Part shown: positions 11,379-23,169 of the stretch, piece after piece
Position numbering within the stretch: the first letter of the stretch is position 1
Layout of the letters: every line of letters starts with the position of its first letter
NCBI GenBank assembly: GCA_021399435.1
Contig: JAJTUP010000041.1
Span: 496,001-560,000, forward strand
DNA length: 64,000 nucleotides
Source: Diaporthe sp. PMI_573
Taxonomy: Eukaryota > Ascomycota > Sordariomycetes > Diaporthales > Diaporthaceae
Reading direction: 5' to 3'
Position numbers and translations under genes: made by a program
The notes under the pieces: generated by a model
What the model was told of the DNA's origin: nothing
Seen by the model: the letters and a program-made list of their open reading frames with translations, nothing else
Database searches by the model: none

Positions 11379-12010
11379 CTAATAGGAAAACAAGTCAGAA
11401 TTTTTCTAAGCTATCGAGAACTGTGGGTTGTAAGAGCATCACGCCGGGACGTTTACTTGTTTCGAATTTTGTGAAGGTGTCTGGAGGGTTGACTGAACAG
11501 CAACACTGTGAGCACGATCAACGTGGCACAAATGCGCGGTTCTGGATATGGAGAGGTGGCGCAGTAGATATTGAAGCAAGTTTGGCCGTATGAATCTTCC
11601 TAGGCACTTCAGAGATGTTCACCTAAGTTATTAGTGTGAAGTCAATCGCTGGCTATAGTTCACAGCCCATTATGCGGTCAAAACAAGATGGCTGGGAAAT
11701 TATTTTCGTCTGGCCGTTGTACGGAGTACCGACTAGGGTGGAGCAGGTGCATAAGCGAAGCTGACTGGATCCATAACATGTTTGCCTGTGTCTCAGTGGA
11801 ACGCACTTCAAGTGAAACTTCGGCAAATTGAACTTGAAAGAGTCTCAATTGAGAATCTTGTTGATAGATTGTCCACCTCAACGAATCCGGCCAGACTTTT
11901 TTGCTGTTTGCTCACTCGCACTACATCCATCACTCCACACCGATCTACACTTACTCCTACACTCACGTCCCCGATATTCAGGACTAAGAATTGAGAGCCT
12001 TCATGCGAAG
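11379..12010. other. Intergenic between divergent Fig1 and ankyrin genes
   Basis: It probably holds the missing first exon of Fig1 on the minus strand and the 5' leader of the ankyrin gene on the plus strand. The ankyrin frame is open from 11828, but its first 61 residues look non-coding. The leader is rich in pyrimidines. Confidence 0.4.
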
Positions 12011-15000
12011 ATGGCGGCTCCGGGCGAAGGCGCTGGTGCTACCTTGCAACCGGACACTACGCATCGGGCAGAGTCCAATGTTGGGCAACAACAGGACAAG
12101 ACGACGACTCGCCGCTCGAGTTCCAGCTTTTCGAAAACAAGCTGGCACACTGTCGAAGCCAGTCTCGGGGAGAAGCTTTGCCGGGCTGTTACAGAAAACG
12201 ATGAGGAAACTGTTCGGCGACTCCTGCAAACGGGTGCCAATCCGGAAGCTCCAGGAGACGATGGGAAGAAACCTCTACTCATTGCTTCAGAAAGAGGGCT
12301 CATTCCTATCATGGAGCTACTGCTGTCTAACGGGGCAGATGTTGATTCAAAAACCGACTTGACCGATACAACGGCACTGATGCGAGCCTGTGAAGGAGGT
12401 CAGATGGCGGCGGTCCAGCTACTCGTCGAGGGTTACGGCGCCAATATCGAAGCGAGAAGGCGGGATGAGTATACGCCACTCTTTATCGCCGTAGAATCGG
12501 CGAATGAAAGCTTAGTCAGATACCTTCTGGAGCATGGTGCACAAAAAAGCAAGAGTCTATCAAACGGGAGGACAATGACGGACTGTGCTAAGGGCAATGA
12601 TAGCCTACTTGAGCTGCTGAGAAAAGATCACCTACTTCAAGGCCCAGAGATTGGAACGGAGCCAAGGTTACCAGAGCCACAGTTCAAGCCCGTCCGTCCA
12701 CCGGCCAGGCCCAATGATATGACCCAAGTGTCTGCTGCACAAAGCATGCAAGCGACTATTGTTGGGTTCTTCATTGGTCGCAGAGAGCAGAGATCACAGC
12801 CGATTTCTGTTTCCGTTTACGATCTTATTTACGGAAATGGACCCGATGCGCTTTTCAAGACGTACACCGTAAACGCCCAAAACGAACCGACGTTTACATG
12901 GTATCACCTACCGGCGAACAATGTTAGTGTCAGGATCTCCTGGGCTGTTCAGATGTCCCGCACACCTTGCTGGTAGCTGACGTGCCAATAGACTGTATGG
13001 GCCAATGTACAAATTAATTCCCTGCGCCTGCAGCGGACCAAGCAGCCAATGGTCCCATCCTAGAGTTATGCGGAGAAAATTGATTAACAGTCTCCCAGCT
13101 AGGACCTGATTACGAAGCTTCTTGCAGACAGGAGTGAAACACAAACAGCTGCGATGGCGGATGACGAATTCAGGTACAATGTTGGGCTCAGGAATCTGGT
13201 GGATGGTCATGGAAAACGTGCTTCTCGAACGGCATTCACTTTCATGCGGCCATCGTGCAAGTCTTTCGGGGTGAGTTCTACTGTATATTTGAAGGCGCAT
13301 CCCACGACCGACCAACCCGGCTCCAATTCTGGTGTATAGAAAGATAAACCCTAGGCTAACCTTTTGTATCGATTTCAGAATGGTTCCGGCAAGTCATGGC
13401 GAGATAACAATCTTGATGGGGCTGCAGCATTTGTACGGACTTCCGACTCCTCACCGCACAGGTTATCGGCTTCGAGCGCTGACGTTGGGGCCAGATACCC
13501 TTTTTGAGCTCAGAATGGTTTCAAGACTATGACGCGATGTCCAAACTCCTGAAAAAGGCTAAACAGAACGCTGCTGCGCTGGCAGAGACCAGACCTGCGT
13601 CTCCGCAGGTACAGGAAGGCACACAAGGTCACATACCTGCCAATGTGTCCCAACCTATGAAACCCAGGACAGCTCATCCAAAGGTCATCAAGTGGCTCGC
13701 AAACGCTGCTCCGCGGCCAAAGAGGAGAAAGTCTCAGGGCCAGTTGGAGATGGACAAAGACATCAGAAGGATGAATCCGAATGAACTGCACATTCGCGGA
13801 TACAGCGTTACAGAGGCTAATAGTCAGATTCCATTCCAACCGAGACGTTATCTCGATCAGTACTCCTACTCGCAACTCGAGAACACAGCTGCAAGAGATA
13901 AGGACCAAGTAATATACCGCTACACTAAGGAGAACTCAGAAGAACCCAAAATCTTCATGGTGGATCAAATGTGGATGTGGTTGATCAACGGGGGTATGGA
14001 CGAACCACACACCTATAGGGCCACTTGTGTTGACTTGGACTCTAGATACGCTCATCACATGTACTCCTACTTAATGGCGACATGGGAGGTCTACCAGTTC
14101 AGACGAAGAGAGACTGCCGCCTAATAACTTTCAGGAGTATCTTCAACGCGGTCCTGTCATCGAAAATTACTTAAGTCTTTCCACCGGCCATTTGATAAGG
14201 TACTCTAATTCAGCACGAGACTCCGTTCGCCTCACCGTTGAAAGGGATTATGCAGATCTCAAGAGAGCGTCTTTGGAGACAAAGTTCTTGGACGACCCCT
14301 TTGAGCGTACACCAGAAAGTCCTCCGACATCTTCAACAGACAGCCAGGAAACCAATTGCTTCACTGTACGATCTTGCAGGCCTCATCGCCACTTGCTGTG
14401 CCTCCACGTTCGATGAAACTCAAGTTCCCGACGAATATCAATTCTTCGACTTTTTCGAGGACTCGATTAGCACCGTCGTAAGTTTATTGTGTTCGAAGCA
14501 CTAAGGTGTGCCAGTTATTATCGTGAGCTTACATGAAACAGAATGAGAAAATTACTCGTTGCCTCCACGAGTTCAAACGGAGTCTCACAGCCAGTGCAGC
14601 CGCGCCCAAGCTGGCAAAGGGTCCTGACAATTCAATTCGAACTCATGGCTTCCGAGCATGAGGACCTCAGCTTCACGAGCGAGATTGACCCGGTCGTTGA
14701 GACCGAGGATATCAAAGACGAGCTTAACATCTTGAAGGCCGTTCTCGATGATCAAAAGCGCAGCATGAACCAATTGAAAGACTACCTTCACGAAGCAAGC
14801 ACAAAAATAAGATACGTCAACTACAACGACGACAACTCAAATCTGGTGGACCACAGCTGGAATGATATTCAAGCTCACCGCATAAAAGAGATGAGTGAAC
14901 TCGCTGAAAAAGCGCTCTCGTCTGTACGTCTCTTTTTTTTCTCTTCTTATGTGATGGATCTGCCCAGAAGGCTTTGCTTGGGATGCATTCTGACTCAGAG

Positions 15001-15846
15001 TTAATCTCATCTTAGCTGCGCCACCTCATAGATCTGAAGCAAAAACAGGCAAACTTCTCCGAAGCGATCTCAGCGCGGGAGCTTGCTCGACAAACAGCAG
15101 AGAACACGGACCTACAAATCAAACAGGCCCAAGAGGCCACAAGACAAGGCAAGACACTTATGGTCTTCACTGTCGTCACCATCATTTTTGTACGTGCAAC
15201 CAACATCCCACCGACCGATCTCTGGGTGTAATTTGGATCACTGTCCCTAATTCCGCACCAGTTGCCTCTGTCCTTTTTGGCGGCGTTCTTTGCCATCAAC
15301 GTGGACGCGTTCCCTTGGAACGAAAACGACAAGATAGAACTCAATTACCTTCTCAAGTACATATGTAAGCAATGACTGGCTATCGCCATTTGGTGCTGGA
15401 CAACTTTATCACTCATTGCGAATCCATGATGCTAACGCACGCTTCCAGTGAGCATCGGTTTCGCCTTAGCTGTGCCATTTATTGTACTGGCATTTAGCAT
15501 AGATGAGATCGGTCACGGAATCGTGAAGGTCATCAGCATGGGCAAAGTTGGTCAAAAAGCTGGCCGTGGAGAATCCCACTTTGGTAAAGGGTGGAAACTC
15601 CCCGAGCGATTCTTTACCCCTGGCGTCATCACTCTTGCTGCTCTGATCATCGGTGTTGTATTGGTACTTGTGTGGACGTCATCTCTAGGAACACAAAACA
15701 AGGTGACGGCAACAGTCTGTTTCGGCGCATTGCTCGTGTTAGTTGTTATTAGCAAGGGTCTCTACAAGCTTGTTGAGAGAGGTCGTGCGAACGAGGTGGA
15801 CTTGTCATCATCATCGACGACATCCCAATCTCTCGCAGAGTCATAG
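12011..15846 (+). CDS. Ankyrin-repeat protein with C-terminal CorA-like membrane domain; middle disrupted or mis-spliced
   Basis: The start at 12011 is in a GAAGATGG context. Readable exons: 12011-12922, a 15-base microexon 12992-13006, 13103-13270, 13379-13432, 13495-13993, then 14046 onward. The C-terminal exons are clear: the frame ending at 14923, then 15016-15189, 15262-15364 and 15449-15846. Four ankyrin units lie at about residues 50-190. The last exons encode two membrane helices (IIFLPLSFLAAFF and LSIGFALAVPFIVL) preceded by a helical stalk, as in fungal CorA-like proteins. Where CorA has GMN after the first helix, this protein reads AIN, so magnesium channel function is doubtful. 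From 14072 to about 14650 homologous-looking pieces sit in different frames, with an in-frame TAA at 14072-14074. Either more introns exist or the gene is damaged. Confidence 0.72.
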
Positions 15847-16175
15847 GCAGATGATTCAATTACTTGCTCTTGTAGCAAATAGGCACATCGCGTCGTGTAT
15901 CTTGGGGACGCAACTCATCCCTCCGTCATTCACAATCCCGGCGCCATCTGCAGACAAACGAGACAGCCTGGGCTTCGACTAGACATCTATTCGCTTTCTG
16001 CCTACTGGACATAACAGACTCGCGCCAGAAAATACGTTGATAACATGAATTCAATGCACTGTTTCAAGTACTTGTCAATTTACGTGTATATACACGCTTT
16101 GGAGGGCCTTTCCATTCTGAAGATCGAACTACGCGGAAGAAAGCGGCTTTATAACGGCACGTGGCTCAGAACACC
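15847..16175. other. Intergenic between convergent genes
   Basis: Shared 3' region of the ankyrin/CorA-like gene and the minus-strand SDR. Nothing further is recognised. Confidence 0.5.
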
Positions 16176-17121
16176 TCACTTTAAAGCATCAAGCCCACAT
16201 CCGTAAGACATTCCAGCATCCTTTTGTGAGTAAGTATTTACTCATGACAGGTGAAGAAGTAGGTCAGACTTACCATGGCGGATTGTGGCACTGCTGTCGA
16301 TGTTGTACTCATTCTAGTAGCCTCGGCGTTGTTCCCATACCAGAACCGGCCCGTTGTGCGGCTTGAAATCTGGTCCGCAACGGCAGCAGCGTATTCAGCC
16401 GTTTCCATCCGGAGCAACTGGTCGTTGCCTTGGGCCCTGCTCGCGATGACATCTTCGATCGGCTTGTACAGCGACTGCTCTGGAAGCTTGAAGTCGCCGA
16501 AATACGTCTGACCTCTGGTCTTCACTGCCCCAGTAACGACTTCAAGCACGTCGACGCCAAAAGGAGCCAATTCAAGCCGCAAGGTCTCGGCTGCAAGCTC
16601 CAGGGATCTCTTGGATGCGGCGTATGTACCTATGTGCTTTACGTTAGGTTTGTGGGGAATACTTAAGTATTAAGAGGCTCACCCATGAAAGGAACGTTGA
16701 TGTAGCCGGCGCTGGAGGTAATATACACAGCCATTCCCTTCGCCTCGATAAGCAAAGGGGCGAAGGCTTGGGTTATGGCGAGCGGACCGTAAAAGTTGAC
16801 CTCGAACAAGTTTCTGACCACGTCCAAGTCCTCATCTAGAATCGGCATGAAGTGATTGCGTCCTGCGTTGTTGATGAGGTAATTCAAAGTGCCGCCTGTC
16901 TGTTCGTTGACCTTGTCAACAGCAGCCTGGATGTCTTTGGGATTGACAACATCGAGTGTCAGCATCGTGATGTCGGGCAGACCATTGAGATCAGACATCT
17001 TGGAAGGATCGCGAGCTGTGGCGAAAATATGAAGCCCGCGCTGCTGCAAGACGAGGGCAAGGGCGGAGCCAATGCCGCCATCGCTGCAGCCGGTGATGAG
17101 AACAGTCTCCTTTGAAGACAT
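16176..17121 (-). CDS. SDR, AYR1-like (1-acyl-dihydroxyacetone-phosphate reductase type)
   Basis: Three exons, 17121-16683, 16629-16274 and 16220-16176, give 279 residues. The last 15-codon exon was placed from a strong donor (ATG/GTAAGT) and a CAAAAG acceptor. It supplies the tail MDAGMSYGCGLDALK, which fits the family's C-terminus; without it the frame runs into an implausible end. Motifs: TGCSDGGIGSALA near residue 10 (cofactor), FATARDP (NADP-preferring region), INNAG, the ITSSAG serine and YAASK with the catalytic Tyr/Lys, split by the first intron. This branch resembles yeast AYR1, which reduces 1-acyl-DHAP in lipid droplets and the ER. Many fungal paralogues have other substrates, so the exact reaction is not established. 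Confidence 0.9.
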
Positions 17122-17776
17122 TGCAGTAGTGAAAATTCAACCAAGTGGGAGAGGTTGAAAGTTCTCAAGTCGGGGTGCTGGGTTTCCTGTCAAATATGGC
17201 GCGGGTTCGAATCTCTCAACGGCAAGGCATGCACCGTTGCATCAGTTGGCGGAGTCACTCCGCCTTCTGGGTCGGCCAAGACGTGCAACCAACACCATGC
17301 ACGGCTGCGGCACGGCACAGCACCGGCCCCCGGGTGGGGATGGACTTTCCAATGAGCATCGGACGTCCTATGAGACTTGCAAGACGGCACAGAGGGGAGA
17401 CTGCGACGTAGGGCCACGATGTGACCAACGGAAGGATTCTTCTCCACAGATTTGGCACTAGAACATGCAACTGTTGGTGGGCGTTACAGAACGCGTCGTT
17501 TCGGCATCATTACTCTGCAAACACAACCGTAAAAAATCACCAACTCAGTTTTCAAGCATTAGCAGTCACTGGCATTCTTCCTTCATTCAACCGCGCACAC
17601 AGTGTGGCTGGGACGCTTGAGGATGGATGGGAGAGATTACGTGTTCCGCGACCAGGATTCATGTACTACTTTTTAATCCTAGATATTACTATCAAGGACA
17701 AGCAATCTAGTAGCTCACCTGCGTTAAGCAGATTCTCTTCCTTCCGTGCATAAATGGATAGGCCCTCTCAGCCACC
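17122..17776. other. Intergenic upstream of AYR1-like SDR
   Basis: GC-rich in its first half. A GGTTCGAATC string near 17206 resembles a tRNA T-loop, but no matching stem exists. No gene is supported. Confidence 0.5.
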
Positions 17777-19312
17777 TTAATTACTGTTATCAGCGCAGCT
17801 CCAAACTTTGCCCGCGCTGCTGGCTGCCATGGAGGTGCCCGATGAGTACAACCCGAGCCCAAACACCACGAAGCCGATGATCATCTGGGCGACGTTCACG
17901 AACGCAAGGGCGATGTTTCCGCCGCCGCCAAACCACGTGCCTCTATTCAGAACGAACCACACATATCCAGGAATGATGAACCCAAACCACGAGCCGAAGA
18001 GGGCGCTGATGAAGCCCAGCAGATCACTGAATATGGGAATGGACTGGGAGATGATCCAGGCGAGCGTCCAGGCTGTGGCGCCGATGCCGATCCAGGTGCC
18101 TGTAGCGACGATTCCTCTGCTGTGTAGGTGAGGCGTGTCCCGGAAGAGTCTCAGGAAGATGTACTTTGCCATGACGTGCGCAAATATTACTCCGGCGATG
18201 ATGATCTGTGCATTAACGTCAGCACGATGATAAAGAGACCATGTTTGCCGGACCACACGGAGAATGAGCTTACCGTAGGAAGAGCAACCCCCCACGCGAC
18301 CTTGGCCACGGTCTTGCTGGTGCTGCTTAGCGCCGGGCTTGCTACATTGTCGCCGCCGTAGTAGTACACAACTATGGAGACGACAAGGTAGGCAATTATC
18401 ATGAATGCTTGCTGGACTAGCAGCGCCTTTGGGAACTCCCGAGGGTCACGTAGCTCCGAGATGAAGCTCACCCATGCCAGGTGCCCAGCATACGCGAAGA
18501 CGACGTTGGAGATGCTGTTGAAGCCGGTCGGGAGCGAGGGGTGCAAGGTTGCCGACATGGTGGCGTACGAGGCCCGGGGCGAGACGGCGAGAGCAATTAT
18601 GGTGATAAGAACAGCGGACATAATACTCATGAACGCTGGGTTCTGTCAGCTTTTGCTATGTGACAGGGTCATGGAGTAGGTACTCACAGATAATCGCAAG
18701 GAACGACACCTTCTTCAACGTCCGTGGGATGGTGAGGAGCGCGAAAACCACAATCCCCACCGCACCGAACGCGATGGTACACGTCCCGTGGTTTGAGAGC
18801 GTGTTCAGCGCGATCGTCCAAGTCAGAAGATGGCTAGCCATAACGAATATACCGACAATGACAAATGCTGCCCCAAACACCTCCCTGCCAATCCGGCCGA
18901 ACAAGACCTGGCCGATATCCGTGTAGCTGGCCACCTCGGGATGTCGCATCCGGAACTGCCACAGCACATAACCCCCGTATGTACAGAACAGACCTATCCC
19001 GATGAGCGCAAGGACCCCTGCGACGAGGCCGTTCGTGGAGAAGACGGCAGGTAGCGAGAGGATTCCGAGCGAGATGTTCTCGGCTACCATGACCATTGAG
19101 GCCTGCCACCAGTGCATGGTCTTGTACTTCACCTCGGCGCCTGTCTCATCGCCGAAGGCGTCCAGGGCCGGCGGGACCTTCTCGTCGCCTATCGACTCGG
19201 CACACGCGTTGTCGGCATGAGGGCTAGCGGTAGAAGGGCCCAGCTCTTCAATATTGTCACCGCTTCCATGGTCTGACGGATTATTTGGGGTGATGGAGTG
19301 TTGTCCAGCCAT
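17777..19312 (-). CDS. Amino-acid transporter, AAAP family (Aa_trans)
   Basis: Three exons, 19312-18688, 18635-18274 and 18205-17777, join in frame to 471 residues. Introns have GTGAGT/GTAAGC donors and typical branch sites (CTGAC). The hydrophilic N-terminus of about 65 residues precedes MHWWQASMVMVAENISLGILSLP, the characteristic first helix of fungal neutral amino-acid permeases of the AAAP family. About eleven membrane segments follow, including FNSISNVVFAYAGHLAWVSF, the conserved AYxGH region. Members import neutral and aromatic amino acids at the plasma membrane by proton symport. Substrate range cannot be read from sequence. The start at 19312 was preferred to an upstream in-frame Met at 19339, which adds only nine residues. 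Confidence 0.93.
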
Positions 19313-21059
19313 CCTGTGAATATAGAGAGAATATCGCAAGTCTCAAGCGGGCTGGGAGATGATTGTGTTTGAGCGTAGAGCGAACGCAATGCGGATGGGA
19401 TGCGGACGATAATGCTGTGCCGAAGCGCAGCCACAGGTACAGGCGAAGCCAACCATAACTAGTTGTACCACCTCCCTTTTCACCAAGTGCTCCCTATACC
19501 AATCAGATAAAGCCGGCGAAGGTTGAGACAGGCTCCGCCGACGCAGCTGAGGGAAATTTCAAATGACACAGATTTTCATGTCAGGCCATATCTTAGACCG
19601 GAAGTCTAGGTTTTCAGACCTCGGGACGACATAGCCCCCATCAGGGTTACATCCCCAGGGCTGTTGACGGAAGAATTTTGATCTTATCAGATCATCTACA
19701 CCCAATGAGAACTTCTGACGCGGAGTTCGTATTACCTCAGTGCCTCGAGGTGACCCAGAAAAGAGACCCAGGAAGTGGAGCCTCGGATCATATTGCTGTA
19801 ACAAGCCGGACATCTTGTCTGCCTATTGAGAACAAGCGGCCCGGCCACTCGAATCCACCATGCCCAAACAAGCTTTCGGTTCCTTCGAGAAGTAGTATCG
19901 AAACTGGTCTATGGTGTGCTTGCAGACCCGCGGCCGTCACACTCCGGCGTACCGCCGAGATGTAACTCGACTGCATATTCGGCATCGTCAGCTGCGGTGA
20001 GAGCCCGGGGATAATGATGACATCCACTCTGCGACTTGAAGAATTTACTCTGGAGCGCAGCCGGCATGGAGCTGATTTATTTTGCTTTTAAGTATCTCAA
20101 ATCTCAGCCATGAGCCGATCCAGATGGCTCACCAGTATGGCACGAACCCGGCGTACAAAACTGCATCCGAGCACCGAGGCGCAACCTCCGAGCTGCTTCC
20201 GCAAAAGCAAGGGGCAGCTACAATCTGTCATTTCGCTTTCTTTGCTCTCCTGCCTTTTGCAAATTGTCAAGAATATTATAAGGACTTCAACAGAACTCGA
20301 CTCCCACCTCTTAAAGGTGCCATTAAGCAAGCCCTACTTCTAAATTAAACACAATTTATTCTCGCGAGCTTGGAGTCAAAGACAATGGCGCGAATGCGGA
20401 GCTCCAAATCGAACTGTCACACGTGACTTTCTGGGCTTGATCATGCTGTAAAGCGGCGTGTCAGTCCTCAGCTTCCATTATCTACATTCAGTCCCTCTTT
20501 TCGAATGTTCTTGGTGTTCTTTAATTATCTTGGCTTCGTTGGCAAGGGACGGCAAGTGCTGGGTGGGGAAATGGCTGTGCGGAGGAGTCACAGACAGTGA
20601 ACACCCGCGGCCGTCAAAGTCTGACGAGCAGAGGCTTGAAATGAGACTATGGGGATGTGGATAAACCGTTTTCACCGGAGACACGGCCGAGGAGGCCGAG
20701 TAGCCGATCGCGTACAAGGGCTCGGAGCGGGTCCGCGATTCGCCAGCAAGGGTGGTTCCGGTCGCGGTCAGCCAACACAGGGTATGGAATGACCTGACTA
20801 GAACGTGTACGGATTAGGTTATTGAAAAGAGGTCTCAGTGGGCTCTTAGCGGCGATGTTGACCAAGGGTTTGGTAGTTGACGCAGCGTCCGTACGTAAGG
20901 ATTTGTCCCAAGATCGTTTGACCACAGGACCGGTCTCGCACTCCCCACTCTCCTCGTCTGCAAGAATCTATGTAGAGCCAGCTTTGGCTATCCCGTAAGC
21001 ATCTCATCGCAAGATAGTTTCGTGATTGGACGGTGTGCCCCGCCCTACCTGCCGGCTTT

Positions 21060-21480
21060 GTGAGATAATGTCTACTTTTCTTTTAAGATGGTGGAGGAGG
21101 GGTATTCTTTCTCACCCTGTAAGATCTATCTCTATGTATAATGGCTTTTCTTGATAAATTAATGATTATTAATCTCAAAGAGACTTAAAACTATAGCATT
21201 GAGTCTCTTTAAGCTAAAGCTTATCCTATGGAGAAACGTTATAATAATGACGCTGACATTACTAAAAAGCCTTATACTATGCTAGCAGCAGCTTCGCAGT
21301 TTCTGAGTAATACTTAGTCGGCTAGCCTTACAATACCTTTCTTAATTCTAAATAGTAATTAAGTGGTTATGTATAAACATTCGTGCACACGCCATGCTGC
21401 AGGCTGGTTTTGATTAAGATCCGAAAGCTCCATACCTAGGTTCGAAAAGGATATTTTAATCTAATTCTACTACATCGCCT
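21060..21480. repeat. AT-rich island, possible decayed repeat
   Basis: Base composition changes abruptly: TA and TAA/TTA strings dominate from about 21060 to 21470, while flanks are near 50% GC. Stops are dense in all frames. Such islands in filamentous ascomycetes are often old transposon copies degraded by repeat-induced point mutation, but no terminal repeats or transposase remnant is visible. Confidence 0.4.
21177..21210. repeat. Nine-base inverted repeat (potential hairpin)
   Basis: AAAGAGACT at 21177-21185 is matched exactly by AGTCTCTTT at 21202-21210, leaving a 16-base loop. It lies within the AT-rich island. Confidence 0.6.
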
Positions 21481-21548
21481 TTTCGGTTGCCAGCAGAAAC
21501 TCGAGATATATGTCTAACTGTGACGGCTATCCCTTCTTCCATGCCTCT

Positions 21549-22328
21549 CTAAATGCGAGCTCCCCCCTGCCTCAGGTACCCCTTCACAATATCCCTGATG
21601 TATTCGTCGTCAATCAAGTCGACATCGACAGTTTCCCCTCGCAAAAGAACCTCTCTAAGCGCGAGGTCGTCCTGGGCGATTTCCTCGAACGGAACTTGGC
21701 CTGTGTAAAGTGACCAGATGCTCAGACCCAGACCGTACAGGTCGTCCTCTTTCCTCGGAGGCGCATCGCGGCCCAAATCCTCCTCCCTGCGTCTCCTGTT
21801 CGGCGAGACATAGTGCCACGTCACATTGCCTTCCCAGGTCTCCTCATCGTCGTCTTCAAAGCGCCCTTCTTCAAAGTCGCACAGTTTTACATGTCCTTCT
21901 GCGTCCAAGAGCATGTTCTCAAGCTTCACGTCGCCATGTATGATATGTTTGTTATGTAGCGCCTCGATAACCTCGACCGTCTCTCGTATGAGTTGCTTGC
22001 GCTGCGTGGGTGTAGTTGTGAAGTGTGAAAGCGGAGTTGCCAGGTCCATGAAATAGCCATCATAATCTATCATTCCATTCGAGGGCATCTTGGAAAGTAC
22101 TCTCCCGTGAGTCTTAATCGCACAGTCTCCGGCTGCTCTGTGGAGGTCATACCCTCGCTGTTCCCCGCCCATCTTATAAACTTTGGTGCCGTCTTTGGTT
22201 TTGTACAGTTGGTGTTGATGGACAATAAAGGGGCGAGATGGGTCCTCCAGGATACCGTTCGCTGCCATGTAATCATATGACATGTCCGGGGGTACCGGTG
22301 GCCACGGTTCATCCTCGACACTGCTCAT
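21549..22328 (-). CDS. Small protein-kinase-like protein
   Basis: A single frame of 259 residues from the Met at 22328. The frame is open upstream to 22661, and 111 further residues are possible but look less like a domain. The kinase C-lobe is clear: HIIHGDVKLENMLL (catalytic loop, with HGD in place of HRD), VKLCDFEEGRF (DFE in place of the usual DFG), then KEDDLYGLGLSIWSLYTGQVPFEE, the helix F/G region. The N-lobe is reduced: no glycine-rich loop is visible. Metal-binding and catalytic aspartates remain, so some activity is possible, but the divergent DFE makes it uncertain. It is a stand-alone fungal kinase-like gene with no functional hint from its neighbours. Confidence 0.82.
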   Translation of the reverse strand: MSSVEDEPWPPVPPDMSYDYMAANGILEDPSRPFIVHQHQLYKTKDGTKVYKMGGEQRGYDLHRAAGDCAIKTHGRVLSKMPSNGMIDYDGYFMDLATPLSHFTTTPTQRKQLIRETVEVIEALHNKHIIHGDVKLENMLLDAEGHVKLCDFEEGRFEDDDEETWEGNVTWHYVSPNRRRREEDLGRDAPPRKEDDLYGLGLSIWSLYTGQVPFEEIAQDDLALREVLLRGETVDVDLIDDEYIRDIVKGYLRQGGARI

Positions 22329-23169
22329 TGTGACAATTGAGGGCGATTGCTGGGTGAGAATTCGCCGGGGACGGAATCGGGGACGAGTTTGTGCTTTAAC
22401 GTAGGTATTCCAGTCAAAGCCAGGGAAGGGTGCTTCTTCGTGCTCTGCCTCAGGAAGTCGGTTGAAGGTGACGCAGCCAGAGCATGGTAGATGTGTCCAA
22501 ATTTTGAACCTGTTGGTGCGAAAGGGAGCCAAGGTTCTCAGGGACCAACCATGGAAAGGTGGGGCCAGAGCATGGAGTGACATGCGGAGATCCATCGGCA
22601 ACCAACAGGCCGGCGAGGTCGGGTTACGCCGCAAGAGTTCGCGGCGCAGGCGGTTGCACACGCCCGCTTGACAGAATCAACCGCTCAATTCCAACCAATG
22701 TTAAACAACATCGCACAATCCTCTGGGCTAGTTGGGTAGACCTGCACGCATCACGAGAGGGGGCCGTGATTCTATTTACAGATTTTTGGTCCCAGCGTAG
22801 GCCGCCAACACAACGCAATTCACACCATACCCTCACCCTTTTCAAGGATCTGTGAATCGATGAATCATACTCATTCTAAGTTGGGGGTCGCGATGGCCAT
22901 CATGCTGGCCTCGGTTGACCATCTCACATACGGTTTGTTGGGCTTCGCCTCAGCAGGTCCAGCTCAAACTTAAATTTGGAAGTCATGACCACAACGGCCA
23001 ACGTACCAGTGTTGCAAAATGCCAGGGGGAAAAGAGCAGCAAAATTATATAAGTGCCTGGAGTCCAAACGAAACAGGAGACGAAGGGGACATGATCCATC
23101 ATCAAAGACATCAGTGCCATAAAATCATAATTACACGACAACCCTTTTTCCACTGCTGTCTTTCTCATC
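22329..23169. other. Intergenic upstream of kinase-like gene
   Basis: Contains a possible N-terminal extension of the kinase frame up to 22661. The rest (22662-23169) shows no gene. Confidence 0.4.

Larger units (their letters stand above)
19313..21548. other. Long gene-free stretch, 2.2 kb
   Basis: I find no supported gene. Short overlapping frames on both strands lack motifs and splice structure. The right part (about 21060-21480) is distinctly AT-rich and is listed separately. Confidence 0.5.

Noticed and set aside
17190..17230. Possible tRNA T-loop (GGTTCGAATC)
   Set aside because: The flanking five bases do not pair and no acceptor, D or anticodon stem can be drawn on either strand.
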